DNA from: Winogradskyella marina
Lineage (GTDB): Bacteria; Bacteroidota; Bacteroidia; Flavobacteriales; Flavobacteriaceae
DNA: 64,000 bases
Direction: 5' to 3'
Assembly: GCF_015645385.1 (NCBI RefSeq)
Contig: NZ_JADOET010000014.1
Coordinates: 27,104-91,103 of the forward strand
Of the stretch, positions 8,426 to 17,588 are shown one piece after another. How positions within the stretch are numbered: position 1 is the first letter of the stretch; every line of letters starts with the position of its first letter. A program made the translations under genes and the position numbers. Below the pieces are notes generated by a model. That model was given only the letters and a program-made list of their open reading frames with translations. It was not told where the DNA came from and ran no database searches.

Positions 8426-11215
8426 ATGAATACCACTGTTTTAGACGTTAGCCCAAAGGAAAACATCATTATAAAAGGAGCAAAACTGCATAACCTTAAA
8501 AATATTGATGTGGTTATCCCTCGAAATAAACTGGTGGTAATTACAGGTTTATCTGGTTCCGGAAAATCTAGTTTAGCCTTCGACACCCTTTATGCAGAAG
8601 GACAAAGACGTTATGTGGAGAGCTTAAGTAGTTATGCACGTCAGTTTTTAGGTCGACTTAATAAACCTAAAGTCGATTATATAAAAGGAATTGCACCTGC
8701 TATTGCTATTGAGCAAAAAGTGAATTCTACAAATCCACGCTCAACCGTTGGTACAACAACTGAAATTTATGATTATCTAAAATTATTATTCGCAAGAATC
8801 GGAAAGACCTACTCGCCTATTTCTGGCGACGAAGTAAAAAAACACACGGTTTCTGATGTTATTAATTTTATTTCAAAATTTGAAGAACGCAGCAAATTAT
8901 TACTCTTAGCTCCTATTATTTTAGAAGAAGGCAGAACCCTTGAAAATAAACTTCAAACTTTACAACAGCAAGGTTACGCGCGAATTAAAGTAAAAGATGA
9001 AGTGGTGAGAATTGATGATGCACTAAAAAGCAACATTACAGCTGATAAAAATATATTCTTAGTTGTCGATAGAATTGTGTTTAAAAACGACGAAGATTTT
9101 CTCAATCGACTAGCAGATGCCGTCGGAACAGCTTTTTACGAAGGTGTTGGTACTTGTATTATAGAATCCCTTTCCGATAAAAAACAAACGACTTTTAATA
9201 ACAAGTTCGAAATTGATGATATGTCATTTCTTGAACCAAATGCGCATTTATTCAGCTTTAATAATCCTTATGGAGCTTGTCCTAAATGTGAAGGTTATGG
9301 CGATGTTATTGGTATTGATGACGACTTAGTAATTCCGAATACCGCATTATCTGTATTTGAAAATGCCATTTTCCCTTGGCGAGGAGAAAGCATGAGTTGG
9401 TATAGAGATCAGTTGGTCAACAACTCGCATCATTTCGATTTTCCAATTCATAAACCCTATTTTCAACTAAGTGCCGCACAAAAATCACTCATCTGGAAAG
9501 GCAATAAATACTTTGAAGGCTTAGATGACTTTTTTGCTGAACTAGAATCTAAAGCGTATAAAATTCAGAATCGCGTGATGTTATCGCGTTATCGTGGTAA
9601 AACAAAATGTAATGTTTGTGAAGGTAAACGCTTACGAGTAGAAGCCAGTTATGTAAAAGTTGATAATGCAACCATTACAGATTTGGTAGATTTACCAATA
9701 GATGAATTAACCGTGTTTTTTGATAATTTAACACTGAGCGACAATGATGCCAAAATCGCAAAGCGTCTATTAACAGAAATAAAAACGCGTTTAGGGTTTC
9801 TATCTAACGTAGGATTAAATTATTTAACCTTAAACCGAAAATCTAATACACTTTCTGGAGGAGAAAGCCAACGCATCAACTTAGCTACTTCTTTAGGAAG
9901 TAGTCTTGTTGGTTCCATGTATATTTTAGACGAACCTAGTATTGGCTTACACCCAAAAGACACAGAACGCTTAATCGACGTATTAAAATCGCTTCGCGAT
10001 CTTGGAAATACCGTAATTGTAGTTGAGCACGATGAAGATATAATGAAAGCTGCAGATGCTATTATTGATATTGGTCCAGAAGCCGGAACTTTAGGAGGTG
10101 ACGTTGTTGCCGTAGGCGATTTTAAAGACATTCTTTCTGCAGATACATTAACCGCAAAATACCTCAATGGTCAATTAGAAATTGAAGTGCCTAAAAAACG
10201 AAGAACTTCAAAACATAGTATTGAAATTATAGGTGCTCGCGAAAATAATTTACAAAACATAGATGTTACGTTTCCGCTCGAAATGCTAACCGTTCTTACT
10301 GGTGTTTCAGGTAGCGGAAAAAGTACTTTGGTTAAAAAAATTCTTTTTCCTGCGATACAAAAGAAATTGACAGGATTTAGCGATAAAATTGGTCAGGTTT
10401 CAGAAATAAAAGGTAACCACAGTAATATTAAGCATGTAGAATTTGTAGATCAGAATCCTATTGGTCGTTCTTCTAGATCAAATCCTGTGACTTATATTAA
10501 AGCTTACGATGATATTAGAGCCTTATTTGCGTCTCAAAAACTGAGTAAGATTAGAAATTATGCTGCCAAGCATTTTAGTTTTAATGTCGATGGTGGACGT
10601 TGCGAAACCTGTAAAGGTGAAGGTGAAGTAACTATTGAAATGCAATTTATGGCAGATGTGCATTTAACCTGCGATACTTGTAATGGTAAACGCTTTAAAA
10701 AGGAAGTCTTAGAAGTTAAGTTTGATGGTAAATCTATAGACGATATTTTAAACCTAACCATTGATGATGCCATTGAATTTTTCAAAACAAATATTGAGGC
10801 TAAAATTCAAAAAAAGCTACAACCACTTCAAGATGTTGGTTTGGGCTACGTGACTTTAGGGCAGTCCTCTTCTACCCTTTCTGGTGGTGAAGCGCAACGT
10901 ATAAAACTAGCCACGTTTTTAGGTAAAGGTAGTAAAAGCGATAACGCACTTTTTATATTTGATGAACCAACCACTGGTCTTCATTTTCATGACATCAAAA
11001 AGTTATTAAAATCGTTTCAAGCATTAATTGCCAAAGGCCATTCAATAATTGTAATTGAGCATAATATCGATTTGATTAAATGTGCCGATTACATCATTGA
11101 CTTAGGACCTGAGGGCGGAAAACATGGAGGACAACTCATTGCTGTTGGTACACCAGAAGAGATCGCAAAAAACAAGAACTCAATAACAGGGAACTATTTA
11201 AAAGAGAAGTTATAA
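8426..11215 (+). CDS. uvrA: excinuclease ABC subunit UvrA
   Basis: The 929-residue ATPase detects bulky DNA lesions and loads UvrB in nucleotide excision repair. It has two ABC modules: Walker [10 protein letters not shown] at 41-49 with LSGGE near 475, and GVSGSGKST near 625 with LSGGE near 818. The Cys pairs CPKC (near 284) and CNVC (near 394), and CETC and CDTC (from about 725), mark the two zinc sites, and both are intact. Length matches the family (about 940). Bacteroidota often carry two UvrA proteins, so this may be one of a pair; no uvrB or uvrC is nearby. The next gene starts 1 base after the stop. Confidence 0.93.
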   Translation: MNTTVLDVSPKENIIIKGAKLHNLKNIDVVIPRNKLVVITGLSGSGKSSLAFDTLYAEGQRRYVESLSSYARQFLGRLNKPKVDYIKGIAPAIAIEQKVNSTNPRSTVGTTTEIYDYLKLLFARIGKTYSPISGDEVKKHTVSDVINFISKFEERSKLLLLAPIILEEGRTLENKLQTLQQQGYARIKVKDEVVRIDDALKSNITADKNIFLVVDRIVFKNDEDFLNRLADAVGTAFYEGVGTCIIESLSDKKQTTFNNKFEIDDMSFLEPNAHLFSFNNPYGACPKCEGYGDVIGIDDDLVIPNTALSVFENAIFPWRGESMSWYRDQLVNNSHHFDFPIHKPYFQLSAAQKSLIWKGNKYFEGLDDFFAELESKAYKIQNRVMLSRYRGKTKCNVCEGKRLRVEASYVKVDNATITDLVDLPIDELTVFFDNLTLSDNDAKIAKRLLTEIKTRLGFLSNVGLNYLTLNRKSNTLSGGESQRINLATSLGSSLVGSMYILDEPSIGLHPKDTERLIDVLKSLRDLGNTVIVVEHDEDIMKAADAIIDIGPEAGTLGGDVVAVGDFKDILSADTLTAKYLNGQLEIEVPKKRRTSKHSIEIIGARENNLQNIDVTFPLEMLTVLTGVSGSGKSTLVKKILFPAIQKKLTGFSDKIGQVSEIKGNHSNIKHVEFVDQNPIGRSSRSNPVTYIKAYDDIRALFASQKLSKIRNYAAKHFSFNVDGGRCETCKGEGEVTIEMQFMADVHLTCDTCNGKRFKKEVLEVKFDGKSIDDILNLTIDDAIEFFKTNIEAKIQKKLQPLQDVGLGYVTLGQSSSTLSGGEAQRIKLATFLGKGSKSDNALFIFDEPTTGLHFHDIKKLLKSFQALIAKGHSIIVIEHNIDLIKCADYIIDLGPEGGKHGGQLIAVGTPEEIAKNKNSITGNYLKEKL

Positions 11216-11216
11216 G

Positions 11217-11879
11217 ATGGATTTACCAAAAGGTTTTCACGATGAAGTTAATGAAGCTAAAGAAAATACTCATAGTGCTAAAGACACTATAAAGTCTAAA
11301 GTTTCAACCTCACCTTTAAAGCCTGGTGGCGCCAATTTTAAAACCAATGTTTTAACTCAAGCAAATTCCTCGAAATTAATTTACAAACCTTCAATTGGAG
11401 CTGCTATATTCAGTTTTATATTTTTTGCTGTAGGCTTCGGTGTTTTATTTTTTGCACTATTCCCCTTATTTAAAACCAATATTGAGATCGTTTCAATCAA
11501 TTGGTTTCTAATCCTATTTGGATTACTATTTTCTAGTGCTGGTGGTTTTATGTTTTATAAATTTTACAAACCGAGAGTTTTCGACAAGCAACAAGGGATT
11601 TATTACACCACGTATAAATTCAATCTGCACCAATCGAGAAAACAACAATCTGATGATTATTTACCCTTAAAATCAATTGTTGCTATTCAAATTATAGGAG
11701 AACACATTCAAAGTGATGATAGTTCTTACAAAAGTTTTGAACTGAATTTAGTATTAGACGATGCTTCTAGAAAAAATGTCGTTGATCATGGGAGTTTAAA
11801 ATCTCTAATCATTGATGCTGAAATGTTGAGCGAATTTTTAAATGTTCCTATTTGGCATGCTGGTTCTATTAATGACTAA
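11217..11879 (+). CDS. hypothetical two-pass membrane protein
   Basis: The 220-residue protein has a charged N-terminal 55 residues, two close hydrophobic segments (about 60-85 and 92-118), and a C-terminal cytoplasmic-looking domain of about 100 residues. I do not recognise a family. It begins 1 base after uvrA and is surely co-transcribed with it, though nothing in the sequence links it to repair. Its stop codon overlaps the end of the convergent DUF3667 gene by 4 bases. Confidence 0.7.
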   Translation: MDLPKGFHDEVNEAKENTHSAKDTIKSKVSTSPLKPGGANFKTNVLTQANSSKLIYKPSIGAAIFSFIFFAVGFGVLFFALFPLFKTNIEIVSINWFLILFGLLFSSAGGFMFYKFYKPRVFDKQQGIYYTTYKFNLHQSRKQQSDDYLPLKSIVAIQIIGEHIQSDDSSYKSFELNLVLDDASRKNVVDHGSLKSLIIDAEMLSEFLNVPIWHAGSIND

Positions 11880-12955
11880 TAAAACAAAAAAGCAAAAAGT
11901 CCCATAATGAATACCGCTGTTGGAATTACAATGGCCATAAATGTAAATGTAGCTACACTACTTTTAAACCAACTTAAAAGCCACCCTTGATCATAAAACC
12001 GTTTTAATGCCATCATTAAATAAATAAAAGTAGATAAAGCAATAAGAAAGTCTAGCCAATTTGGAATATCCCAAATGAGATTAAGACCGAAGATGACACT
12101 AAAAACTGTAAACAAATATGAAAAAAAGTAAAAACTAAATACTAAATGGTGTGTGTATGTTCCTTTTTTTAAATGCAATAATTTAATTATTAGTGCAAAT
12201 AATGGCAATAAGAAAAATAGAGCAATCGGTACGGTGTCATAAAACGCTTGTAAAATAGTCCCTCCATCTCTCGCTTTGTAAAACTTAAGTGCTTGAGCAT
12301 ACATTTTTCTCGTAAACCACCCATCGTTGTCATCCATTCCCATGGATTTATAAATTTCTTCATCAGAAGCCTTTAACGCTATTAAAGAATCAATTTTACG
12401 CTCATTAAGGCCAAACGAAACATCTGTATTTTTAGGGATCTTTTCTAGAATAGCTATAGAATCCTTATCCGACATATTAGTCAGCCATTGATTATCCTCT
12501 AGTGCCTTTCTTATTTCAATTCTAGTTAATGAATCTTCAAGTTTTAAAGCCCGTTCTCTTTCTTTAACTTCAACAGAATCTAAACTGGCCACGTCTACGT
12601 CTGACACTAAAGTTTTTTTGAGTTCTCGGTTTAAAGAATCGGTTTGCTGCCGTACGCTAAACGAAAAAATAAAAAAGAAGACTACCGAAATAAACAAATA
12701 CATCTGTGCAGGATGTAAATACAATAAACGTTTTCCTTTTATAAACTGCCCTGGCAAATAGCCAGGTTTGAACATTAAAGGAAAAAAGCTTTTAAAAAAA
12801 CGTGCATCAAATGAAAAGTAATTACTAATGGTATTGTAAAATAATACACCAATGGTAAGTTTATCATTTGCTTTTTGCCCACAATGCGGACAAAACTGAA
12901 AACTGGCATCAAAAGGTTGTTCACAATTTTGGCAATTAACTTGATTCGGTTTCAT
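11876..12955 (-). CDS. DUF3667 family membrane protein
   Basis: The protein starts with a zinc ribbon, CQNC ... CPHCG (about residues 7-27), followed by a cytoplasmic loop with HPAQMYLF typical of DUF3667. It then has a membrane segment, a 150-residue charged insert and about four more membrane segments. I chose the Met at 12955 because family members start shortly before the zinc ribbon; an in-frame Met at 13000 would add 15 hydrophobic residues. The function of the family is unknown. Confidence 0.75.
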   Translation of the reverse strand: MKPNQVNCQNCEQPFDASFQFCPHCGQKANDKLTIGVLFYNTISNYFSFDARFFKSFFPLMFKPGYLPGQFIKGKRLLYLHPAQMYLFISVVFFFIFSFSVRQQTDSLNRELKKTLVSDVDVASLDSVEVKERERALKLEDSLTRIEIRKALEDNQWLTNMSDKDSIAILEKIPKNTDVSFGLNERKIDSLIALKASDEEIYKSMGMDDNDGWFTRKMYAQALKFYKARDGGTILQAFYDTVPIALFFLLPLFALIIKLLHLKKGTYTHHLVFSFYFFSYLFTVFSVIFGLNLIWDIPNWLDFLIALSTFIYLMMALKRFYDQGWLLSWFKSSVATFTFMAIVIPTAVFIMGLFAFLFY

Positions 12956-13145
12956 GGTTGCTGGTTGGTCTTGGCTTAAAAGTAATAAAATATACCACAT
13001 TATTAATATTTATAATAAAATGGAACATAACACTTGAAACAGTTTTCATTTAACAATAACGATAAAATACTACGAAACAGCATATTGTGTTTTTGGCACG
13101 TTGTTTGTTTTATACTAAACGAGTTTAATTTAAAACCCAATTATT

Positions 13146-14408
13146 ATGAAACGAATTATATATTTATTTGCAGCTTTAGTCGCTTTTAGCACAACTGCAT
13201 TCGCAACCAACACAACAACGACAGAAGCAGACGCTTCAATTAATAATTATGTGAGAGGTTATGGTAATTCTTTCATATTTAATGAAGCTGGTATTGAGTT
13301 TTCAGTGTTTGCCGATGGTCAGTTTGATTTTTATTTACCAAATCATGGTCCAGATGTAAGCGTTAATATTAACAGACCTGGTTTCAGTTTAAGTTTCAAC
13401 ACAGGTTATAACTATAACCCATATGTTCAATATGATAGCTTTGGAGCTATTATCCAAATTGAAAACACACCAATATATTATGATTATTACGGTCGTGTTA
13501 ATCAAATAGGAAACATCTTTATTAACTACAATAGTTTTGGTAGAATTAGCAGACTTGGTGGGCTTAATGTATATTATAGAAACAATGTATTTTATAGATA
13601 TGATGGTTATATTAACATATATAATAGATCTTATGTTTATAGACCTTGGCACCGATTTTATGCAGCGCCACATAGTAACTATAGTGTTGTGCACATTAAT
13701 CCATACAGACAATATTATACACCTGTAAGACATATTTATTACAGACCTTATACTAATAATGTAAGACATTATAATATCGGAAGACGCGATAATGGATATG
13801 CGGTAAGAAGAACAACAACGACAACTAGACGTAATGTTAGCTATGCACAGACTCCGAGAAATAGTACAGAACGAAGTATTAGAACTCGTGTAACACGAAA
13901 CAATGCAACCATTGCAAGTACAAGAGCTACACGTTTAAGAAAGAGTAATGCAACTGCAACAAGAACAACGCGCAGTTCAAGTGTGACAACGAGAACAGGT
14001 ACAAACCGAGTTTCTAATGGTGCAACTACTAGTCGTTCAAGTTCAAGAGTTTCGACTCCTACAAGATCAAACTCTGCAATAAATAACAGAGCTACTACGA
14101 CGCGTACTATTACCAGAACAACAACTCCAACAAGAACGATACGCAACAGTAATGCAACAAGTTCTAGGAGTGTAAATAATAATGTGACCAGAAGCAATTC
14201 CTCTGTGTCTAATAAAACAAGAACTACTTCGGTAAGAAAACCGAAAACGACAAATTCTCGTACATATACCAGAACGTCGCCTAGCACAAAACAACGAAGT
14301 ACAGTTCAGAGTAGAAGTAAATCATCGTCTGTAAAAGCCAGATCTAATACAAGTAGAACAAGCAACCAAAGTTCTACAAGATCTAACTCAAGACGATCTA
14401 GAGGATAA
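13146..14408 (+). CDS. secreted protein with very basic Arg/Ser/Thr/Asn-rich tail
   Basis: The 420-residue product has a clear signal peptide (residues 1-20, ending TTAFA). Residues about 30-165 form a Tyr/Asn/Gly-rich domain that includes a repeated pattern of the form Y(D/N)xxGxIxxI, reminiscent of short beta repeats. From about residue 215 to the end the composition collapses to Arg, Ser, Thr and Asn with almost no acidic or bulky hydrophobic residues, so the tail should be disordered and strongly positively charged. I do not know the function; binding to an acidic surface polymer or to DNA is a guess. The gene is monocistronic. Confidence 0.75.
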   Translation: MKRIIYLFAALVAFSTTAFATNTTTTEADASINNYVRGYGNSFIFNEAGIEFSVFADGQFDFYLPNHGPDVSVNINRPGFSLSFNTGYNYNPYVQYDSFGAIIQIENTPIYYDYYGRVNQIGNIFINYNSFGRISRLGGLNVYYRNNVFYRYDGYINIYNRSYVYRPWHRFYAAPHSNYSVVHINPYRQYYTPVRHIYYRPYTNNVRHYNIGRRDNGYAVRRTTTTTRRNVSYAQTPRNSTERSIRTRVTRNNATIASTRATRLRKSNATATRTTRSSSVTTRTGTNRVSNGATTSRSSSRVSTPTRSNSAINNRATTTRTITRTTTPTRTIRNSNATSSRSVNNNVTRSNSSVSNKTRTTSVRKPKTTNSRTYTRTSPSTKQRSTVQSRSKSSSVKARSNTSRTSNQSSTRSNSRRSRG

Positions 14409-14432
14409 AAAGTTTTTTTGGTTGGTTAGGAG

Positions 14433-14480
14433 TTCCCGTATGACGTATGCCTCAAAGCACCTTACGGGAATTTCTTATTT
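14433..14480 (+). terminator. possible terminator
   Basis: TTCCCGTA (14433-14440) pairs with TACGGGAA (14463-14470), followed by a T-rich stretch. The 22-base loop makes this weaker than the other hairpins in the window. It lies between convergent genes. Confidence 0.4.
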
Positions 14481-14490
14481 TAAAAAGTAT

Positions 14491-15948
14491 CTATAGTTTT
14501 AGGTACTTTTTTATTTGTGCTGAAATATCCTCAGAAACATTCAACTTATAAATAAGGCTGAAATAAACACCACCAATTAATCCCGATTTTAAAACAATGT
14601 TTACTACAGGATGAAATGGAAAATCCCAAAAGTAGAATACCAATGATAACACAACTAATGTTAAGACAATCTTAGTTGAACCCATTGTAAATGGCAGCAT
14701 ATTAAATTTCTGTTTTACAAATATAATTTTGATTGAATTATAAATAAACACAGCTAAAAACGTTGCAAAAGCAGAGCCTTCAATACCATAAACAGGAATA
14801 AAAATAGCGTTAAGCACAATAGCCATTATAGCTAATAACACACCAAAAATTAAAACCATTTTGTAATAATCACTATTAAATAGAATGGCATTATTATTTC
14901 CTAAACTGTTATCATACAGTTTTGCTAAACTTACAATGAGCACCACAAAAAGTCCACCCGTAAACTCTTCTGGAAGGATCTCATAGAGCTGATTAATATT
15001 CAAAATAATGAGCAGAAAAATAAAACCACTCACTACCAAAAGTGTCATCGAGCTTCGTTTGTATAAATCTTCTAAGGCAACATTATCCTTTTCATTTAAA
15101 TATTGAGCCGTTAAAGGCAGCATAATTTGGTGCATAGCACGTTGAGGCACTGCAATAACTGTTGCGATAAAAATAGCAACACTATAATAAGCCACTTGCT
15201 CAATATCTGGCAACATTAAGCCTATCATAAACTTATCAATATCTAGAATAAGCATGGCTACAGAACCTGCAATAATCATTAATCCCGAATATTGTAAAAT
15301 AGATAAGTGATTCTCTAATTTTTGAAACTTTAACTTTGGAAACCTTACCGAATAGGCATATAGTTTCATAATTACCATTCGCAAAACATAGACACTAACA
15401 AGTCCGTTTATAAATTGATCAACCGACAACCAATCAAAATAAACTGCAAAAAGCAATATCATAATACATACACGATGGAAAATCTCCTTCATTAAATTCC
15501 CAAAAACGGTTTGCATTTGCACTTTTGTCCACGCAAAAAATATTTCGAAATAAGCCATTGCAATGGCTAGAATAAAAATATGCCAGACATACTTTTCTAC
15601 AATTTGGTTTTCGTTTGACAGCCAATTAACTATTGAATCATAAGCTAAATAACCTATTAAACCCGTTGGAATTATAAACAAAAAGGGTAAAAATAACATC
15701 AGTGTTAAAAAACTATTGATACTGTTTTTAGATTTAAAAGACGAATAAAATTTAACAATAGCATTATGCACTCCAAAGGCCATAAAAGGCATCATAATAT
15801 TAGCTGCAGACAATAAAAACGCAACTAAACCATAGTATTGATCCGATAAAAAATTAGTGTAAAGAAAAAGTGTATTAATTGCACCAATACCGAAGCCCAA
15901 ATAGGTGGTAATAGTGTTTTTAAATGATTGGTTTAATACAATTCCCAT
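14491..15948 (-). CDS. polysaccharide flippase (Wzx/MOP superfamily)
   Basis: The 485-residue protein is hydrophobic throughout, with about 14 membrane segments and short loops, matching O-antigen/lipid-linked oligosaccharide flippases of the MOP superfamily. It starts with MGIVLNQSFKNTITTYLGFGIG, the usual amphipathic opening of this family. It would move lipid-linked glycan units across the inner membrane. A glycosyltransferase gene and a YfhO gene lie upstream on the same strand, after a 274-base gap, which supports an envelope-glycan role. Confidence 0.82.
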   Translation of the reverse strand: MGIVLNQSFKNTITTYLGFGIGAINTLFLYTNFLSDQYYGLVAFLLSAANIMMPFMAFGVHNAIVKFYSSFKSKNSINSFLTLMLFLPFLFIIPTGLIGYLAYDSIVNWLSNENQIVEKYVWHIFILAIAMAYFEIFFAWTKVQMQTVFGNLMKEIFHRVCIMILLFAVYFDWLSVDQFINGLVSVYVLRMVIMKLYAYSVRFPKLKFQKLENHLSILQYSGLMIIAGSVAMLILDIDKFMIGLMLPDIEQVAYYSVAIFIATVIAVPQRAMHQIMLPLTAQYLNEKDNVALEDLYKRSSMTLLVVSGFIFLLIILNINQLYEILPEEFTGGLFVVLIVSLAKLYDNSLGNNNAILFNSDYYKMVLIFGVLLAIMAIVLNAIFIPVYGIEGSAFATFLAVFIYNSIKIIFVKQKFNMLPFTMGSTKIVLTLVVLSLVFYFWDFPFHPVVNIVLKSGLIGGVYFSLIYKLNVSEDISAQIKKYLKL

Positions 15949-16145
15949 AGAATTACAAATAACAACTTTAAAATATCAAATTCCAAAATGACTACTGAAA
16001 AATTATAAAACTAAACTGGAAGGTTTTATTTAATAGCAAAAAGAGCTTTAATAAATTGGGCTTAACGCACTATAAAGGTTTTTGAAACTCACGTGTTCAG
16101 AAGCTCTAAACTACCATTTTTTATTTCGTTTTTCACACCCCTAAA

Positions 16146-16161
16146 GTCCCCTCAAGGGGAC
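16146..16161. repeat. short palindromic repeat
   Basis: GTCCCC (16146-16151) and GGGGAC (16156-16161) flank a 4-base loop within the otherwise AT-rich gap 15949-16222. The GC-rich core in this setting resembles dispersed palindromes found in many flavobacterial genomes. It could also act as a weak transcript stabiliser between glycosyltransferase and flippase genes. Confidence 0.45.
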
Positions 16162-16222
16162 AGTCTCACTGTTGCGAATAAAAATCTAAAATATTTTTAT
16201 TAATTATTAACTTGAGGCGACA

Positions 16223-17512
16223 TTAAGTATGTAATATCAACTTTGCCAATTTCTCAGTCAAGGTTTTTCTGCTATAAGGTTGTAAACCGATAGCATTTAC
16301 TTTTAATGTGTTGTTTTGAAACGCTTCAAAATAACTTAAAAGCTGTGTTTTCAATTCCGCCTTTTGATTGTAATTAAAATAACTTCCTGTGTTGGTTGAT
16401 TTTATGATTTGCTCTACGTCAGCATCTTTTGGACCAAGGGCTAATATTGGTGTTTCAGAAATAAGATATTCAAACACTTTTCCTGGAATGATCGCTTTGG
16501 TATCTTCAGAATCGATTTCAATTAACAATACTAATTGTGATTTCATTTGAAATTGTATCGCTTCATCATGACTCACATAACCAACCACATCAACATGATT
16601 TTTTAATCCATTTTGATGAATAGATTCTACAACATCATCACTAACGACTCCAATTAATTGTAATTTAAAAACTTCTGAAAAGGCTTTATGTTCTTGTATT
16701 AATTCTGAAAGTGTTTCCCATAAAACCACAGGATTTCGTTCTGATAATAACGACCCAATATGCGATAAGGTAAAAAGCTCGTCCTTCCCTTCTACTCTAA
16801 TATTATGCGCATCGTAACCATTAGTAATAACAGAAATCGGTTGTTTTGTTTTAGTTTGAAACTCGTTTTTAGTGTGATTGCTTGTGACAATAATTTGGTC
16901 TGCAGTATGTAAAACATTTTGCTCTAACGCTACATGCTTTGCTTTTGAAGAATCCGTAAGTTTTAAATCCTTATGATAACCAATAGTGGTCCAAGGATCT
17001 CTAAAGTCCGCTAACCATTTTACACCTAATCTTGCTTTTAATTGTAAGCCTATGAGATGTAAACTATGCGGTGGACCTGTTGTAATTATGGTTTCAATGT
17101 GATGTTCTTTGATATAATTAGATAAAAATTCAACCGAAGGTTTTATCCAATTTTTACGAGCATCTGGAATAAAATAATTCCCTCTAACATAAAGCATTGC
17201 TTTTTCAATCAAAGATTGCTTTTTAGCTTTTGGAATAACTCCAGAACTTATTTTTTTAGATTTTCCTTTTGAAAATACACTCGCCAAACCATAAGGTTCA
17301 CTTATAGGTTGTTTTAAAATCGTAATGTCTTTAGGAATCTCGTTTACCAAACTTTTATCCATAATAGGATAGTTTGGATTTTCAGGACAATACACAATAG
17401 GTTCAACACCAAAATCAGGCAAGTACTTCACGAATTTTAACCATCGCTGTACGCCTGGACCGCCTGCTGGTGGCCAATAATAGGTTATTATAAGTGCTTT
17501 TTTTTTACTCAT
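16223..17512 (-). CDS. glycosyltransferase (GT-B fold, GT4-like)
   Basis: The product has the Rossmann-type opening ALIITYYWPPAGGPGVQR, seen in retaining GT4-like transferases, and a C-terminal donor-binding half with the phosphate loop GSLLSERNP and a Glu-containing FEYLISETPILALG helix. It probably adds a sugar to a lipid-linked or surface glycan in the cytoplasm. I use Met at 17512 (MSKKKALII) because the earlier in-frame Met at 17521 lies inside the inverted repeat that separates this gene from yfhO. The family's usual length of about 430 residues fits. Confidence 0.82.
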   Translation of the reverse strand: MSKKKALIITYYWPPAGGPGVQRWLKFVKYLPDFGVEPIVYCPENPNYPIMDKSLVNEIPKDITILKQPISEPYGLASVFSKGKSKKISSGVIPKAKKQSLIEKAMLYVRGNYFIPDARKNWIKPSVEFLSNYIKEHHIETIITTGPPHSLHLIGLQLKARLGVKWLADFRDPWTTIGYHKDLKLTDSSKAKHVALEQNVLHTADQIIVTSNHTKNEFQTKTKQPISVITNGYDAHNIRVEGKDELFTLSHIGSLLSERNPVVLWETLSELIQEHKAFSEVFKLQLIGVVSDDVVESIHQNGLKNHVDVVGYVSHDEAIQFQMKSQLVLLIEIDSEDTKAIIPGKVFEYLISETPILALGPKDADVEQIIKSTNTGSYFNYNQKAELKTQLLSYFEAFQNNTLKVNAIGLQPYSRKTLTEKLAKLILHT

Positions 17513-17514
17513 GT

Positions 17515-17588
17515 TTGTCATTCCTGCGAAGGCAGGAATCTATTTTTTAGTTATAGATAATGGATTCCTGCCTTCGCAGGAATGACAA
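17515..17588. repeat. 26-bp perfect inverted repeat (REP-like)
   Basis: Bases 17515-17540 are the exact reverse complement of 17563-17588, with a 22-base AT-rich loop. Each arm is itself partly palindromic around CCTGCGAAGGCAGG. The element fills the space between the yfhO stop codon and the glycosyltransferase start. The same motif occurs in intergenic DNA of many bacteria and is easily miscalled as the start of a protein beginning MDSCLRRNDN. In RNA it would form a very stable hairpin. Confidence 0.85.

Noticed and set aside
13841..14287. Antisense open frame of 148 codons (and another at 13389-13769) opposite the Arg-rich secreted protein
   Set aside because: Its Leu/Val-rich content is the mirror of the Arg/Ser/Thr/Asn codons on the coding strand; the plus-strand protein has a signal peptide.
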